Positions 5,926-12,222 of a stretch of 22,266 nt of DNA are shown here, one piece after another (positions within the stretch are counted from its first letter, which is position 1; every line of letters starts with the position of its first letter). The notes under the pieces are model-generated. The model worked only from the letters and a program-made list of their open reading frames with translations. It was not told the origin of the DNA and did not search any database. A program made the position numbers and the translations under genes. Source of the stretch: a virus. The DNA lies in IMG/VR virus record IMGVR_UViG_3300026382_000281, positions 1 to 22,266 of that record; one strand, given 5' to 3'.

Positions 5926-6919
5926 TTTACCAAAAAACGGAAACGAAATCAAATTAAATGCAAAAGACGCAGTTGTAAGAGCAATCTTGAATAAAGAAAA
6001 GTGGGACAGAAGCAAATTTGTCGGCGCAAGCGAAATAGCAGACTGCCCGTTAAAGATTTACTTTAACAAAACCGGCAAAAGCGAATTCAAGGGAAACGGG
6101 AAAACCGAAAGGGGAAGAGCGATTGAGATAGCTTTAATCTCTTTGCTCAAAAAAGGCGGGATGGATATTAGATACCACGACGGGCATGTAAACCACCAAA
6201 AAGAAATCAAGCATCCTGATTATCCCGTTGTAGTTCATCCTGACGGAATAATTTACAAAAACGGCAAACCTTATGCGGTGCTTGAAGTTAAAAGCGTTGG
6301 AAGCGAGTATTTTAGAAAGATAAAAGAACCGTTAAACAGCTGGGTTACACAGGCAAGATTTAACGCTTATATGGCTGGGCTTGACAAAGCCTTTTTGGTA
6401 GCGGTAAATGCAAGCGACCTTGAAGATATAAAAGAGTGGGAATTTGAGGCAATGACCGAAACAGAAGCAAAACAGCTTCTTGAAAAGGCAAAGAAGATAA
6501 TGACGGCGGTTGAGATGGAAATCGAGCCGTTTGCCGAGCCGAGTGAGGAGAGGTGCAAATGGTGCGAGTTTAAAAACGAGTGCAGCAGTGTCTGGATGCC
6601 TGACGAAGAGGCAAAAGAAAAAGAAGTTGAAACGGATGAAGTAAAAGAAGCCCTTGAAAAAATGAGAAGGGCAAAAGAGCTGAAAGACGAGGCAAAAGAG
6701 CTTGAAACCGAAGCGAAAGCCGAAATTCTAAACGCTGCTAAAAAATACGAAGCGGCAAAGCTTAAAAGCGGCAATTTGGTAGCGGTGGTTGAAACGAGAA
6801 AAGGAAGAGTAACGATAGACACAAAAAAACTTTTCGCAGAACATCCGGAAATTGACAAAAATAAATACGAAAAAGTTGGAAAGCCTGTAATAGCAATAAA
6901 AGTGAAGGAGTTAAGATGA
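5918..6919 (+). CDS. Cas4/YqaJ-like PD-(D/E)XK Fe-S exonuclease
   Basis: Probable 5'-3' DNA exonuclease partner of the RecT-like protein. 333 aa. N-terminal SEIADCPLKIYF supplies C43; HPDG holds D109; VLEVKS holds E123 and K125; QARFNAYMAGL (from Q145) is the QxxxY motif of RecB/Cas4 nucleases; CKWCEFKNEC holds C213, C216 and C222. One N-terminal Cys plus a C-terminal cluster of three is the 4Fe-4S signature of Cas4 and AddB nucleases. From about 235 to 280 there is a long charged coiled coil, then a small C-terminal domain, as in phage YqaJ-like recombinases. ATG 5918 follows AAGGATAAGCA. No Cas genes or CRISPR are nearby, so this is a phage recombination enzyme. Confidence 0.85.
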   Translation: MSSLPKNGNEIKLNAKDAVVRAILNKEKWDRSKFVGASEIADCPLKIYFNKTGKSEFKGNGKTERGRAIEIALISLLKKGGMDIRYHDGHVNHQKEIKHPDYPVVVHPDGIIYKNGKPYAVLEVKSVGSEYFRKIKEPLNSWVTQARFNAYMAGLDKAFLVAVNASDLEDIKEWEFEAMTETEAKQLLEKAKKIMTAVEMEIEPFAEPSEERCKWCEFKNECSSVWMPDEEAKEKEVETDEVKEALEKMRRAKELKDEAKELETEAKAEILNAAKKYEAAKLKSGNLVAVVETRKGRVTIDTKKLFAEHPEIDKNKYEKVGKPVIAIKVKELR

Positions 6920-7071
6920 ATTTATCTGAAAGAAAAAATTATAAAAGAAGAGCTGATGACGGAAGAAAATACACAAAACCACTTGCAAGTAAAGTGAAAG
7001 CAAAAAGAAGAGCTAAAAATAAAGCGGCAAGAAAAACAAGACAACTTCAAAGGAGACAAAATGAGCAGTAA
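6916..7071 (+). CDS. Highly basic 51-aa protein
   Basis: ATG at 6916 overlaps the nuclease stop (ATGA), with AAGGAG upstream, and its end overlaps the recT-like start by 11 nt. The product is extremely rich in Lys and Arg (e.g. KVKAKRRAKNKAARKTRQL), suggesting nucleic-acid binding. It sits exactly between nuclease and annealing protein, so it may work with them. No family recognised. Confidence 0.6.
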   Translation: MNLSERKNYKRRADDGRKYTKPLASKVKAKRRAKNKAARKTRQLQRRQNEQ

Positions 7072-7843
7072 TAACTTAGTTCCGCAAGAATTTGGCGAAA
7101 GAATGAAATATTGTGAGGTTTTAGCAAGCAGCAGTTTAGTCCCATCTGGATTTAGAGGAAAACCGGAAGACGTTTTCGTTGCGATTGAATTCGGACAAAT
7201 GGTCGGGCTTAACCCTATGCAGGCATTAACAAACATTGCCGTAATAAACGGCAGACCTTCAATTTGGGGAGACGCGGCGCTTGCACTTGTTAAAGCAAGC
7301 GGAAAGTTGGAATATATTAACGAATATTTGGAAGAAGACGGGGACAACATAGTTGCGGTATGCGAAACAAAAAGAAAAGACGAATCGGTAGCGGTAGTAA
7401 GAGAATTTAGCATAAAAGACGCTGAGAAGGCAGGCTTGCTAAATAAATCGACATGGAAACAATACCCTAAAAGAATGCTCCAGATGAGAGCAAGGGCGTG
7501 GGCTTTAAGAGACGCTTATCCTGACGTTTTAAGCGGTATTCAGATAGCGGAAGAAATGCAGGACGTGGAAGTTGTAGAAGAGACGCAAAGAAGCGAAATT
7601 AAAGCGGAAACTAAATCTTTACCGAAAAAAGAAGAGCCGCTTTATAAAATCGTCGGCAATTTGCTTATGGAGAAATACAAAGAGCCGTTGAGAATTAAAA
7701 AATTCGTAAGAGAAACTTTAAACCTGCCGGAAGAAGTGGAGCTAAAAGGCAAGTATTTACAAAATCTAACGGAAGATGAATTGAAAGTATTGCAGACGGC
7801 TCTACAAAGCGAAGAACTTCAGCTCCAAGCCGAAAAGGCTTAG
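7061..7843 (+). CDS. RecT-like single-strand annealing protein
   Basis: Anneals complementary single strands during phage recombination and replication restart. 260 aa with AAAGGAGACAAA before ATG 7061. Recognisable RecT-type core: VAIEFGQMVGLNPMQAL, then VINGRPSIWGDAALALVK (about 65-87), later YPKRMLQMRARAWALRD and YPDVLSGIQIAEEM (about 135-170). The C-terminal 80 residues are a charged, variable extension that may contact SSB or the nuclease. Follows the nuclease gene as in RecE/RecT and YqaJ/YqaK pairs. Confidence 0.82.
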   Translation: MSSNNLVPQEFGERMKYCEVLASSSLVPSGFRGKPEDVFVAIEFGQMVGLNPMQALTNIAVINGRPSIWGDAALALVKASGKLEYINEYLEEDGDNIVAVCETKRKDESVAVVREFSIKDAEKAGLLNKSTWKQYPKRMLQMRARAWALRDAYPDVLSGIQIAEEMQDVEVVEETQRSEIKAETKSLPKKEEPLYKIVGNLLMEKYKEPLRIKKFVRETLNLPEEVELKGKYLQNLTEDELKVLQTALQSEELQLQAEKA

Positions 7844-7844
7844 G

Positions 7845-8171
7845 ATGAAAACTTTACTTTCAATAGGTTTAATAGCTGCCTTTATCGGCAGCGCCGTATA
7901 TCTTAATTACACAAACAGACAAGAAAGAATTATTCACATAAAACAAGCAACTTCAGTTAATACGGGTAAATCACATAAATACCTGATATTTGCAAATGAA
8001 GGGGTGTTTGAAAATACAGATGCCCTTTTTATAGGCAAATTCAATTCAAGTGATTTGCAAAACCAAATGCTTAATGCAAAAGTATGCAAAGTGGAAACAA
8101 TGGGATATAGAGTTCCTTTTTTATCTAAATATCCAAACATTGTGAAAATTTATTGGTGTAAAGGAAAGTGA
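7845..8171 (+). CDS. Membrane-anchored small phage protein
   Basis: 108 aa. N-terminal hydrophobic segment 4-20 (LLSIGLIAAFIGSAVYL) without a lipobox, followed by a beta-rich periplasmic-type domain with FENTDALFIGKFNSSDL and YRVPFLSKYPNIVKI. Proteins with this pattern occur in many tailed phages as small anchored proteins of unknown role; I recall the pattern but cannot name the family safely. It starts 1 nt after the RecT-like stop, in the early operon. Confidence 0.7.
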   Translation: MKTLLSIGLIAAFIGSAVYLNYTNRQERIIHIKQATSVNTGKSHKYLIFANEGVFENTDALFIGKFNSSDLQNQMLNAKVCKVETMGYRVPFLSKYPNIVKIYWCKGK

Positions 8172-8480
8172 ATGTATCAGAAATATATATGTGTCGGCAA
8201 TTTAACAAGAGACGCCGAGCTTAAATACACTCCAAGAGGCAAATCCCTTGCCGTGTTTGATATTGCTGTAAATACGAAATACAAAGACAAACAAGACACA
8301 ATTTTTTGGAAATGCACGCTGTGGAACGCTGAAAAGTTAGCGCAATACCTTACAAAAGGCAAAAAAGTCTTAATAGAGGGAATTGTTAAAGAAGAAAAGT
8401 GGGAAGACAGGAACGGAACTATAAGAGTTAATAAAGTTTTAGAAATTAAAGAATTTAAGTTTTTTGGAGGTCAAAAATGA
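8172..8480 (+). CDS. ssb: Single-stranded DNA-binding protein
   Basis: Protects single-stranded DNA in replication and recombination. 102 aa with OB-fold features in order: ICVGNLTRDAELKYTPRGK, VAVNTKY-like strand, FWKCTLWNAEKLAQYLTKGK, VLIEGIVKEEKWEDRNG and a last strand ending FKFFGG. This is only the OB domain. The disordered linker and acidic DDIPF-type tail that recruit partners in bacterial SSBs are missing, so it may act without the host SSB interactome. Begins directly at the previous stop. Confidence 0.92.
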   Translation: MYQKYICVGNLTRDAELKYTPRGKSLAVFDIAVNTKYKDKQDTIFWKCTLWNAEKLAQYLTKGKKVLIEGIVKEEKWEDRNGTIRVNKVLEIKEFKFFGGQK

Positions 8481-8917
8481 TTGGAGCAAAAATTTATTTT
8501 ATAGCAGATGATAAAGTTAGAGTAGGAATAGTAACAGCCGTTACAAAAGATTACAAAGGTAAAATAACCTACCACGCTGCTTATTTTGGCGATGATGGGG
8601 AAATTTATGAAAAGTTTATTCCAGAAAAAGAGATTTTTACTACCTTGGATTATCTTTTGTGTGAAATTATAGAAGAAGTGAAAAGTGATGATGCAAAAAG
8701 ATTAAGGGAATTGTTTTTTAAAGAAGCAAAAAGGGCAAAAGAAGAAGGAAATGTATATGAAGTTTGGTTTTATAAAGAAGATAAGAAAATAGCAGAAAAG
8801 ACATTTAAAATGAGAGATAAACAAAGCCTTATGTTTGAAATTTTTACTTGTGGAATTGATGCAGATAGCTATTTCATAATCCCTAAAAGGACGGACAATG
8901 AAAAGAAGAATGGCTGA
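8477..8917 (+). CDS. Two-part phage protein, paralogue of the 5145 gene
   Basis: 146 aa, overlapping ssb by 4 nt, with GGAGGTCAAAA upstream. N-terminal about 65 residues are homologous to the 87-aa protein at 5145-5408 (MIG.K.YFI....V..GI.T). The C-terminal half (VYEVWFYKEDKKIAEKTF and onward) looks like a separate small alpha/beta unit. Function unknown. Its place next to ssb suggests replication or nucleotide-related early work, by association only. Confidence 0.72.
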   Translation: MIGAKIYFIADDKVRVGIVTAVTKDYKGKITYHAAYFGDDGEIYEKFIPEKEIFTTLDYLLCEIIEEVKSDDAKRLRELFFKEAKRAKEEGNVYEVWFYKEDKKIAEKTFKMRDKQSLMFEIFTCGIDADSYFIIPKRTDNEKKNG

Positions 8918-9170
8918 AACGAGTTTAGAGGCATATGAGTATTTAAAAGCAAACAATAAATTAAAACCTACTCAAAAAGAAGTTTTAAAAGCTCTTTTGG
9001 AGCTTGGAACTGCTACAAGCAAAAGGATAGCTAAAAAACTACATAAACCGCTGCATGCAATAAGTGGGCGCATTACAGAACTAAAAGATATGGGATTGGT
9101 TGAAGTAATTGGAAAAGTCAAAGAGGGCAGAACTTCTTTTAGTCTATTAAAAGCAAAAGGCAAAATATGA
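8898..9170 (+). CDS. Winged-helix (MarR-like) DNA-binding protein
   Basis: 90 aa. A winged helix covers 24-85: QKEVLKALLELGTATSKRIA, then LHKPLHAISGRITELKDMGL as recognition helix region, and a wing ending RTSFSLL. It overlaps the previous gene by 20 nt and the initiator gene by 4 nt, with AAAAGGACGGACA before ATG 8898. Phages often place such proteins beside replication genes as regulators or primosome parts. A later ATG at 8910 is possible. Confidence 0.78.
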   Translation: MKRRMAETSLEAYEYLKANNKLKPTQKEVLKALLELGTATSKRIAKKLHKPLHAISGRITELKDMGLVEVIGKVKEGRTSFSLLKAKGKI

Positions 9171-10075
9171 GCTATTATCAAATACAGCCAACAGACTACA
9201 TTGATAAACTAATTGATGAGGAATTATATCAAAAGGCAGGAGCTTTCCAAAATTATTGGAGGCTCTTTTATAAGTATTACGTAAAAGATAATGATATTAC
9301 AAGAGTAATAGATAAAGATTTAGAGCATTTTAATAAAAGATTTTCAAAACGCACACTTGCAAAGGTTTTTAATGTGAAGAGTAAAGATACTGCAGGTAAA
9401 TGGAGAGATGAGTTTATGGAAGTGATTAGTAACTTTATAGCCCACTGGAAGCTTTTTGAAACGCAAAAAAACATTACTCAGGATAAGTATACTCAAAAAC
9501 AGGGTAGCCACTCATTAGCCACCAAACAGCCAAAAAGTAGCCAAAGAGTAGCCACCCAATTAGCCACTGACAATATGTCAGAAACTACCGAAAAATCGGA
9601 GTTAAAAAGTAATGAAAAAAAATTAATTAGCCACCCGATTAGCCAAAAAATAGCCACTAAACAGCCAGAGAGTAGCCACGAAGTAGCCAAATATATAACA
9701 AATAACAATAACATTAACAATAACAAAAAAATAAATAAAGAATGGTTTGAAAACTTTTTAACGGAACTATCAAAAATTTCGAAACAAGTTCATCAGAAAA
9801 GATATGAATTTGAAAGCACATTTATAAGCTTATTTACTTTTTATGATGACGTAGAAGAAGTGATTGAATGGGCGAGCAAGAATGAGTTTTGGGCTGATAA
9901 ACTAATAGATCCAAGAAGCATTAAGAGAAATTACGAAAAAATGAGACTTCAAATGCTAAAAGAGAAATCAAAAAAATCTATTCCTAATGGACCTAATAAG
10001 GTAGAGCAAATAAAAGATGAGATTGAAGCATTAAGGGCTATTTATGAAAAAAAGTTAAATAAGGGGGTTGCATGA
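9167..10075 (+). CDS. Replication initiator with origin iterons in its gene
   Basis: 302 aa, the probable counterpart of lambda gpO. The N-terminal domain (1-100) is helical with a likely helix-turn-helix in RFSKRTLAKVFNVKSKDTAG; a low-complexity linker (about 113-195) rich in Ser, Gln, Lys and Asn is encoded by twelve DNA iterons and an AT-rich tract; the C-terminal domain (about 196-302) is charged and helical and would recruit helicase or loader. No nuclease or polymerase motif is present. Assignment rests on the iterons within the gene, its place after ssb and a winged-helix gene, and the next gene's resemblance to helicase-loader-region proteins. Direct sequence identity to known initiators is weak. 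Confidence 0.7.
   Translation: MSYYQIQPTDYIDKLIDEELYQKAGAFQNYWRLFYKYYVKDNDITRVIDKDLEHFNKRFSKRTLAKVFNVKSKDTAGKWRDEFMEVISNFIAHWKLFETQKNITQDKYTQKQGSHSLATKQPKSSQRVATQLATDNMSETTEKSELKSNEKKLISHPISQKIATKQPESSHEVAKYITNNNNINNNKKINKEWFENFLTELSKISKQVHQKRYEFESTFISLFTFYDDVEEVIEWASKNEFWADKLIDPRSIKRNYEKMRLQMLKEKSKKSIPNGPNKVEQIKDEIEALRAIYEKKLNKGVA
9505..9566 (+). repeat. Origin iteron cluster I (six TAGCCA sites)
   Basis: Sites start at 9505, 9516, 9527, 9538, 9549 and 9561: spacings 11, 11, 11, 11, 12. Five read TAGCCA and the third reads CAGCCA. The period is one DNA helical turn and is not a multiple of three, so the phase of the repeat shifts through the codons and the pattern cannot come from protein repeats. 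All copies have the same orientation, so a protein would bind along one face. Confidence 0.88.
9567..9599. repeat. Two small inverted repeats between iteron clusters
   Basis: CTGACA (9567-9572) and TGTCAG (9576-9581) form a perfect dyad around ATA. CCGA (9588-9591) and TCGG (9596-9599) form a second, weaker one. They sit in the gap separating the two iteron clusters and may be sites for another factor, or small hairpins in the unwound origin. Confidence 0.5.
9628..9689 (+). repeat. Origin iteron cluster II (six TAGCCA sites)
   Basis: Sites start at 9628, 9640, 9651, 9662, 9673 and 9684: spacings 12, 11, 11, 11, 11, the reverse order of cluster I. Five read TAGCCA and the fourth reads CAGCCA. 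Cluster II begins 67 bp after the last site of cluster I. Same orientation as cluster I. Confidence 0.88.
9690..9745 (+). other. AT-rich tract, candidate DNA unwinding element
   Basis: Directly after iteron cluster II the sequence is almost pure A/T with repeated AATAACA units, encoding the Asn/Lys-rich stretch ITNNNNINNNKKIN. The strong A bias on the top strand and the position beside the iterons match the easily melted part of an origin. The boundary is approximate. Confidence 0.6.
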
Positions 10076-10692
10076 TAGCACCAGAGCTGTTTACAATTGA
10101 AATGAGGAAATTTTTGGATGATATTGATGCAAATATGGATAAACAAACTCTTATAAGTTATTATGAAAGATTAAGTGAGGAATTAGATGATGAGAATTTT
10201 TTGAGAGCAATTGAAAGACTTAGAAGAGAATGGACGCCATATGGTAGACCTTATCCAAGCAAACTTGAGTTTATAAGAGCTGCTGGATTAAGTGATGCGG
10301 AAATTGAAGAAGCTGCTAATCTTGCTTATCAGGTAGCAAAAGAAACTGCTATTTTTGAAGGTTCATATGTTAGTCCTGATTTTGAGGATCCTTTAATCGC
10401 AGATGTGATAAATGAAAAATTTGGAAGCTGGTTTGACTTTCATAATGAAGTTGCTTATGCAAATAGTGATGATACTTGGGCTAAAAGAGATTTTATTGAT
10501 ACTTACAAAAGAAAAGCAAAAAATAAAAGAGTAAGAGGAGTTAAATTGATTGGTTATGGGAAAAATCCAAGACCTTTAAAAATAGCTTGTAATTATAACA
10601 TACCTGTAAGAGTTAAAGACGAAAAGCAAATTGAAAATAAAGCTATAAAAATAGTTGCTCAATTAGCAAACGCTAAAAGGATTGGGGCATGA
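10072..10692 (+). CDS. Probable helicase loader-like replication protein
   Basis: 206 aa, overlapping the initiator by 4 nt in the place held by gene P in lambda. N-terminal part (1-80) is helical and ends in RREWTPYGRPYPSKLEFIRAAG, which resembles the W..-P-P..-EF block of lambda P-like and DUF6475-like phage proteins. The rest is mixed and contains WFDFHNEVAYANSD. No Walker motif, so it is not an AAA+ DnaC-type loader. Role inferred from position and this one block. Confidence 0.55.
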   Translation: MIAPELFTIEMRKFLDDIDANMDKQTLISYYERLSEELDDENFLRAIERLRREWTPYGRPYPSKLEFIRAAGLSDAEIEEAANLAYQVAKETAIFEGSYVSPDFEDPLIADVINEKFGSWFDFHNEVAYANSDDTWAKRDFIDTYKRKAKNKRVRGVKLIGYGKNPRPLKIACNYNIPVRVKDEKQIENKAIKIVAQLANAKRIGA

Positions 10693-10958
10693 GAACGTCA
10701 AAACGATACGAATGCTTTAAATTCGCAAAAGAATATTTTTCAAAACAGACAACAACAAGCAGGGCAAAGTTTGAATTTGAACTTATTAAAAATTTCGGGG
10801 TTACAAAGAAATATGCGCAGATGATTATAAGACAGCTGCTTGATTTAAGAATTTTGGAAATGAAATTTAACAGATTGACCTACGAATATTTATTAGTTAG
10901 AGGCAAGCAGTTTGATTTGATCGAAAATTTGATTGCACCGGTAAGAGCGAAAGGTTGA
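10689..10958 (+). CDS. Small winged-helix-like phage protein
   Basis: 89 aa, overlapping its neighbour by 4 nt. Residues 25-70 (ELIKNFGVTKKYAQMIIRQL then LDLRILEMK...YEYLLV) fit a winged-helix pattern. Basic N-terminus. No named family. It may be a regulator at the end of the replication block. Confidence 0.6.
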   Translation: MRTSKRYECFKFAKEYFSKQTTTSRAKFEFELIKNFGVTKKYAQMIIRQLLDLRILEMKFNRLTYEYLLVRGKQFDLIENLIAPVRAKG

Positions 10959-10961
10959 AAA

Positions 10962-11123
10962 ATGATGATTAAGCTTTTAAACAAAATCGGGTTATATACC
11001 TCAAAGCAAATGAAGGTAGAAAAACTTTATGTGAAAGCAATTGATGCGAGGTTTAGGGTGTATATGCACAAATGCATAAGTCTTGAAGAAGAGAATGAAG
11101 CTTTAAAGATAGATTGTAAATGA
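10962..11123 (+). CDS. Small hypothetical protein, 53 aa
   Basis: Begins 3 nt after the previous stop, at ATG 10962 or 10965, with AAAGGTTGAAAA upstream. Basic N-terminal half (LLNKIGLYTSKQMKVEKLY) and a short helix ending LEEENEALKIDCK. Not recognised. Codon use matches the neighbours. Confidence 0.5.
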   Translation: MMIKLLNKIGLYTSKQMKVEKLYVKAIDARFRVYMHKCISLEEENEALKIDCK

Positions 11124-11144
11124 AGATGATTTTGAGGAGGCGGA

Positions 11145-11483
11145 ATGAGATTTAAAAAACACAAATACAATGCTAAACCCGTCGAATTCGACGGGTTTAA
11201 ATTTGACAGCAAGAAAGAGGCTAAGAGGTATTTAGAATTAAAAATGCTTGAAAGAGCTGGAGTGATAAGTAATTTGATACTCCAGCCAAAATTTTTATTG
11301 CAAGATAGTTTTAAATACAAAGGTAAAACTCAGAGAGCTATATTTTACATAGCCGACTTTGAGTATATAAAGGACGGGAAAAGAATAGTTGAAGATGTGA
11401 AAGGAGTTAAGACTGAAGTTTATAAACTTAAAAAGAAACTATTTTTAAAAAAGTATCCGCAAGTGGAATTTAAGGAGATTTGA
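11145..11483 (+). CDS. DUF1064 family phage protein, nuclease-like
   Basis: 112 aa with GAGGAGGCGGA before the ATG. The sequence follows the DUF1064 (PF06356) pattern closely: KYNAKPVEFDGFKFDSKKEA, then LQPKFLLQ, YIADFEYIKDGKRIVEDVKG and YKLKKKLFLKKYP. E-A-x-R near residue 30, D in IADF and the E-D-V-K set suggest the PD-(D/E)XK-like fold proposed for the family, perhaps a Holliday-junction resolvase as in other phages at this operon position. Activity is inference. Confidence 0.88.
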   Translation: MRFKKHKYNAKPVEFDGFKFDSKKEAKRYLELKMLERAGVISNLILQPKFLLQDSFKYKGKTQRAIFYIADFEYIKDGKRIVEDVKGVKTEVYKLKKKLFLKKYPQVEFKEI

Positions 11484-12007
11484 TGCAAATAAGAGTAGAA
11501 GTTGAAGGGCTTGATAAATTTAAAGCGTTTGCTGATTCGGTTGTGTGGTATAGAGCGCAAAAAAGAACTACAACTGAAATGGGAAGGAAGTTTAGGACAA
11601 GAGTGGTAAAAGATATTAGAAAAGTTTACAACATAAAAGCAAAAGATTTGAAAAAATCAATGAGAACTAAATTAGTTAAAAAAGGAGATGTTTTTGAGTG
11701 GAGATTGAATGTAAAGAGCAGGATGCTTAGTCTTACGCATTTTGGAGCAAGACAGAATAAAAAAGGTGTGAGTGTTTTAATTAGAAAAGATGAAGGAAGG
11801 AAAACATTAGCTAAAACTTTTATTGCAAAAGGTCAAGTGTTTCAAAGAGAGGGTAAAGGGAGATTGCCGTTAGTTGTGAAAAAAACTATTTCTATTCCAC
11901 AGATGTTTAATAAAGAGACAATGAAAGAAGCGTTTGAAGAAGTGAGTAGAGAGTATCCGAAAAGATTTGAGCATAATTTGGATTATTATTTAGGGAGAAT
12001 TAAGTGA
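11483..12007 (+). CDS. Minor tail protein Z (gpZ-like)
   Basis: 174 aa. The frame opens at TTG 11480, but ATG 11483 is 7 nt after AAGGAG and overlaps the preceding stop by one base, so I start there. SLTHFGARQNKKGVSV, IRKDEGRKTL, KTFIAKGQVF and ISIPQMF follow the prophage minor tail protein Z (PF06763) pattern. In lambda, Z helps complete the tail tip side of head-tail joining and is encoded with the tail genes; here it precedes the terminase. The last codons overlap the structured patch that may be cos. Confidence 0.82.
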   Translation: MQIRVEVEGLDKFKAFADSVVWYRAQKRTTTEMGRKFRTRVVKDIRKVYNIKAKDLKKSMRTKLVKKGDVFEWRLNVKSRMLSLTHFGARQNKKGVSVLIRKDEGRKTLAKTFIAKGQVFQREGKGRLPLVVKKTISIPQMFNKETMKEAFEEVSREYPKRFEHNLDYYLGRIK

Positions 12008-12081
12008 AAAGCCCGAAATCTAGGGCGTTTAGGTTCTTTCGGCAGGTAAGGTCTGCGGTGGTCGCCAACCCCAGTTTTCAC
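12004..12081. other. GC-rich structured patch, candidate cos site
   Basis: The only long gene-free stretch in the late half. Between 12011 and 12074, 38 of 64 bases are G or C, in an otherwise AT-rich window. An inverted repeat GTGAAAA (12004-12010) / TTTTCAC (12075-12081) encloses smaller ones, GCCC/GGGC (12011-12014/12023-12026) and GCAG/CTGC. TGGTCGCCAACC (12059-12070) matches the reverse complement of the lambda cohesive end, AGGTCGCCGCCC, at 9 of 12 positions. It lies just before a Nu1-like small terminase gene, where lambda has cos. A structured RNA is the alternative. Confidence 0.45.
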
Positions 12082-12104
12082 ACACACAAAATTTGAAAAA
12101 AAGT

Positions 12105-12211
12105 GGTTGACAAATATATTATGAAAAATTTAAGAAATCATCGTATTTAAGGGAGTTTTTTAGAGTATGTAATTTGTAAACTACTTGGTTGACATTTTTA
12201 TTTAGTTGACA
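12105..12211 (+). promoter_or_regulatory. Three (G/A)GTTGACA repeats before the terminase
   Basis: GGTTGACA occurs at 12105-12112 and 12187-12194, and AGTTGACA at 12204-12211, all on the plus strand in the AT-rich part of the spacer. Each contains a perfect -35 hexamer, but no convincing -10 follows at 16-18 bp, and the third merges into the AAAAGGAG ribosome site. They could be binding sites for the Nu1-like HTH (cosB R sites in lambda) or part of a late promoter. Confidence 0.4.
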
Positions 12212-12222
12212 AAAGGAGCAAA

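Noticed and set aside
5918-6919. Cas4 as a sign of a CRISPR locus
   Set aside because: No direct-repeat array and no other cas gene in the window. The partner is a RecT-like protein, so this is a phage recombination nuclease.
6367-7413. Long minus-strand open frames (6367-6858 and 6922-7413)
   Set aside because: They lie opposite the well-supported nuclease and RecT-like genes, are Ser/Phe/Leu-rich as expected for the complement of Lys/Glu-rich genes, and lack ribosome sites.
9505-9689. Protein-level repeat as the cause of the TAGCCA pattern
   Set aside because: Spacing of 11 bp changes the codon phase at each copy, so the encoded residues do not repeat with the same period.
12004-12081. 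tRNA gene (7-bp closing stem, 78-nt span)
   Set aside because: Inner arms do not fit a cloverleaf: no proper anticodon arm and no T-loop TTC motif at the right place.
12107-12135. Late promoter using the first TTGACA before the terminase
   Set aside because: The hexamer 17 bp downstream is TTAAGA, with too few matches to a -10 box.
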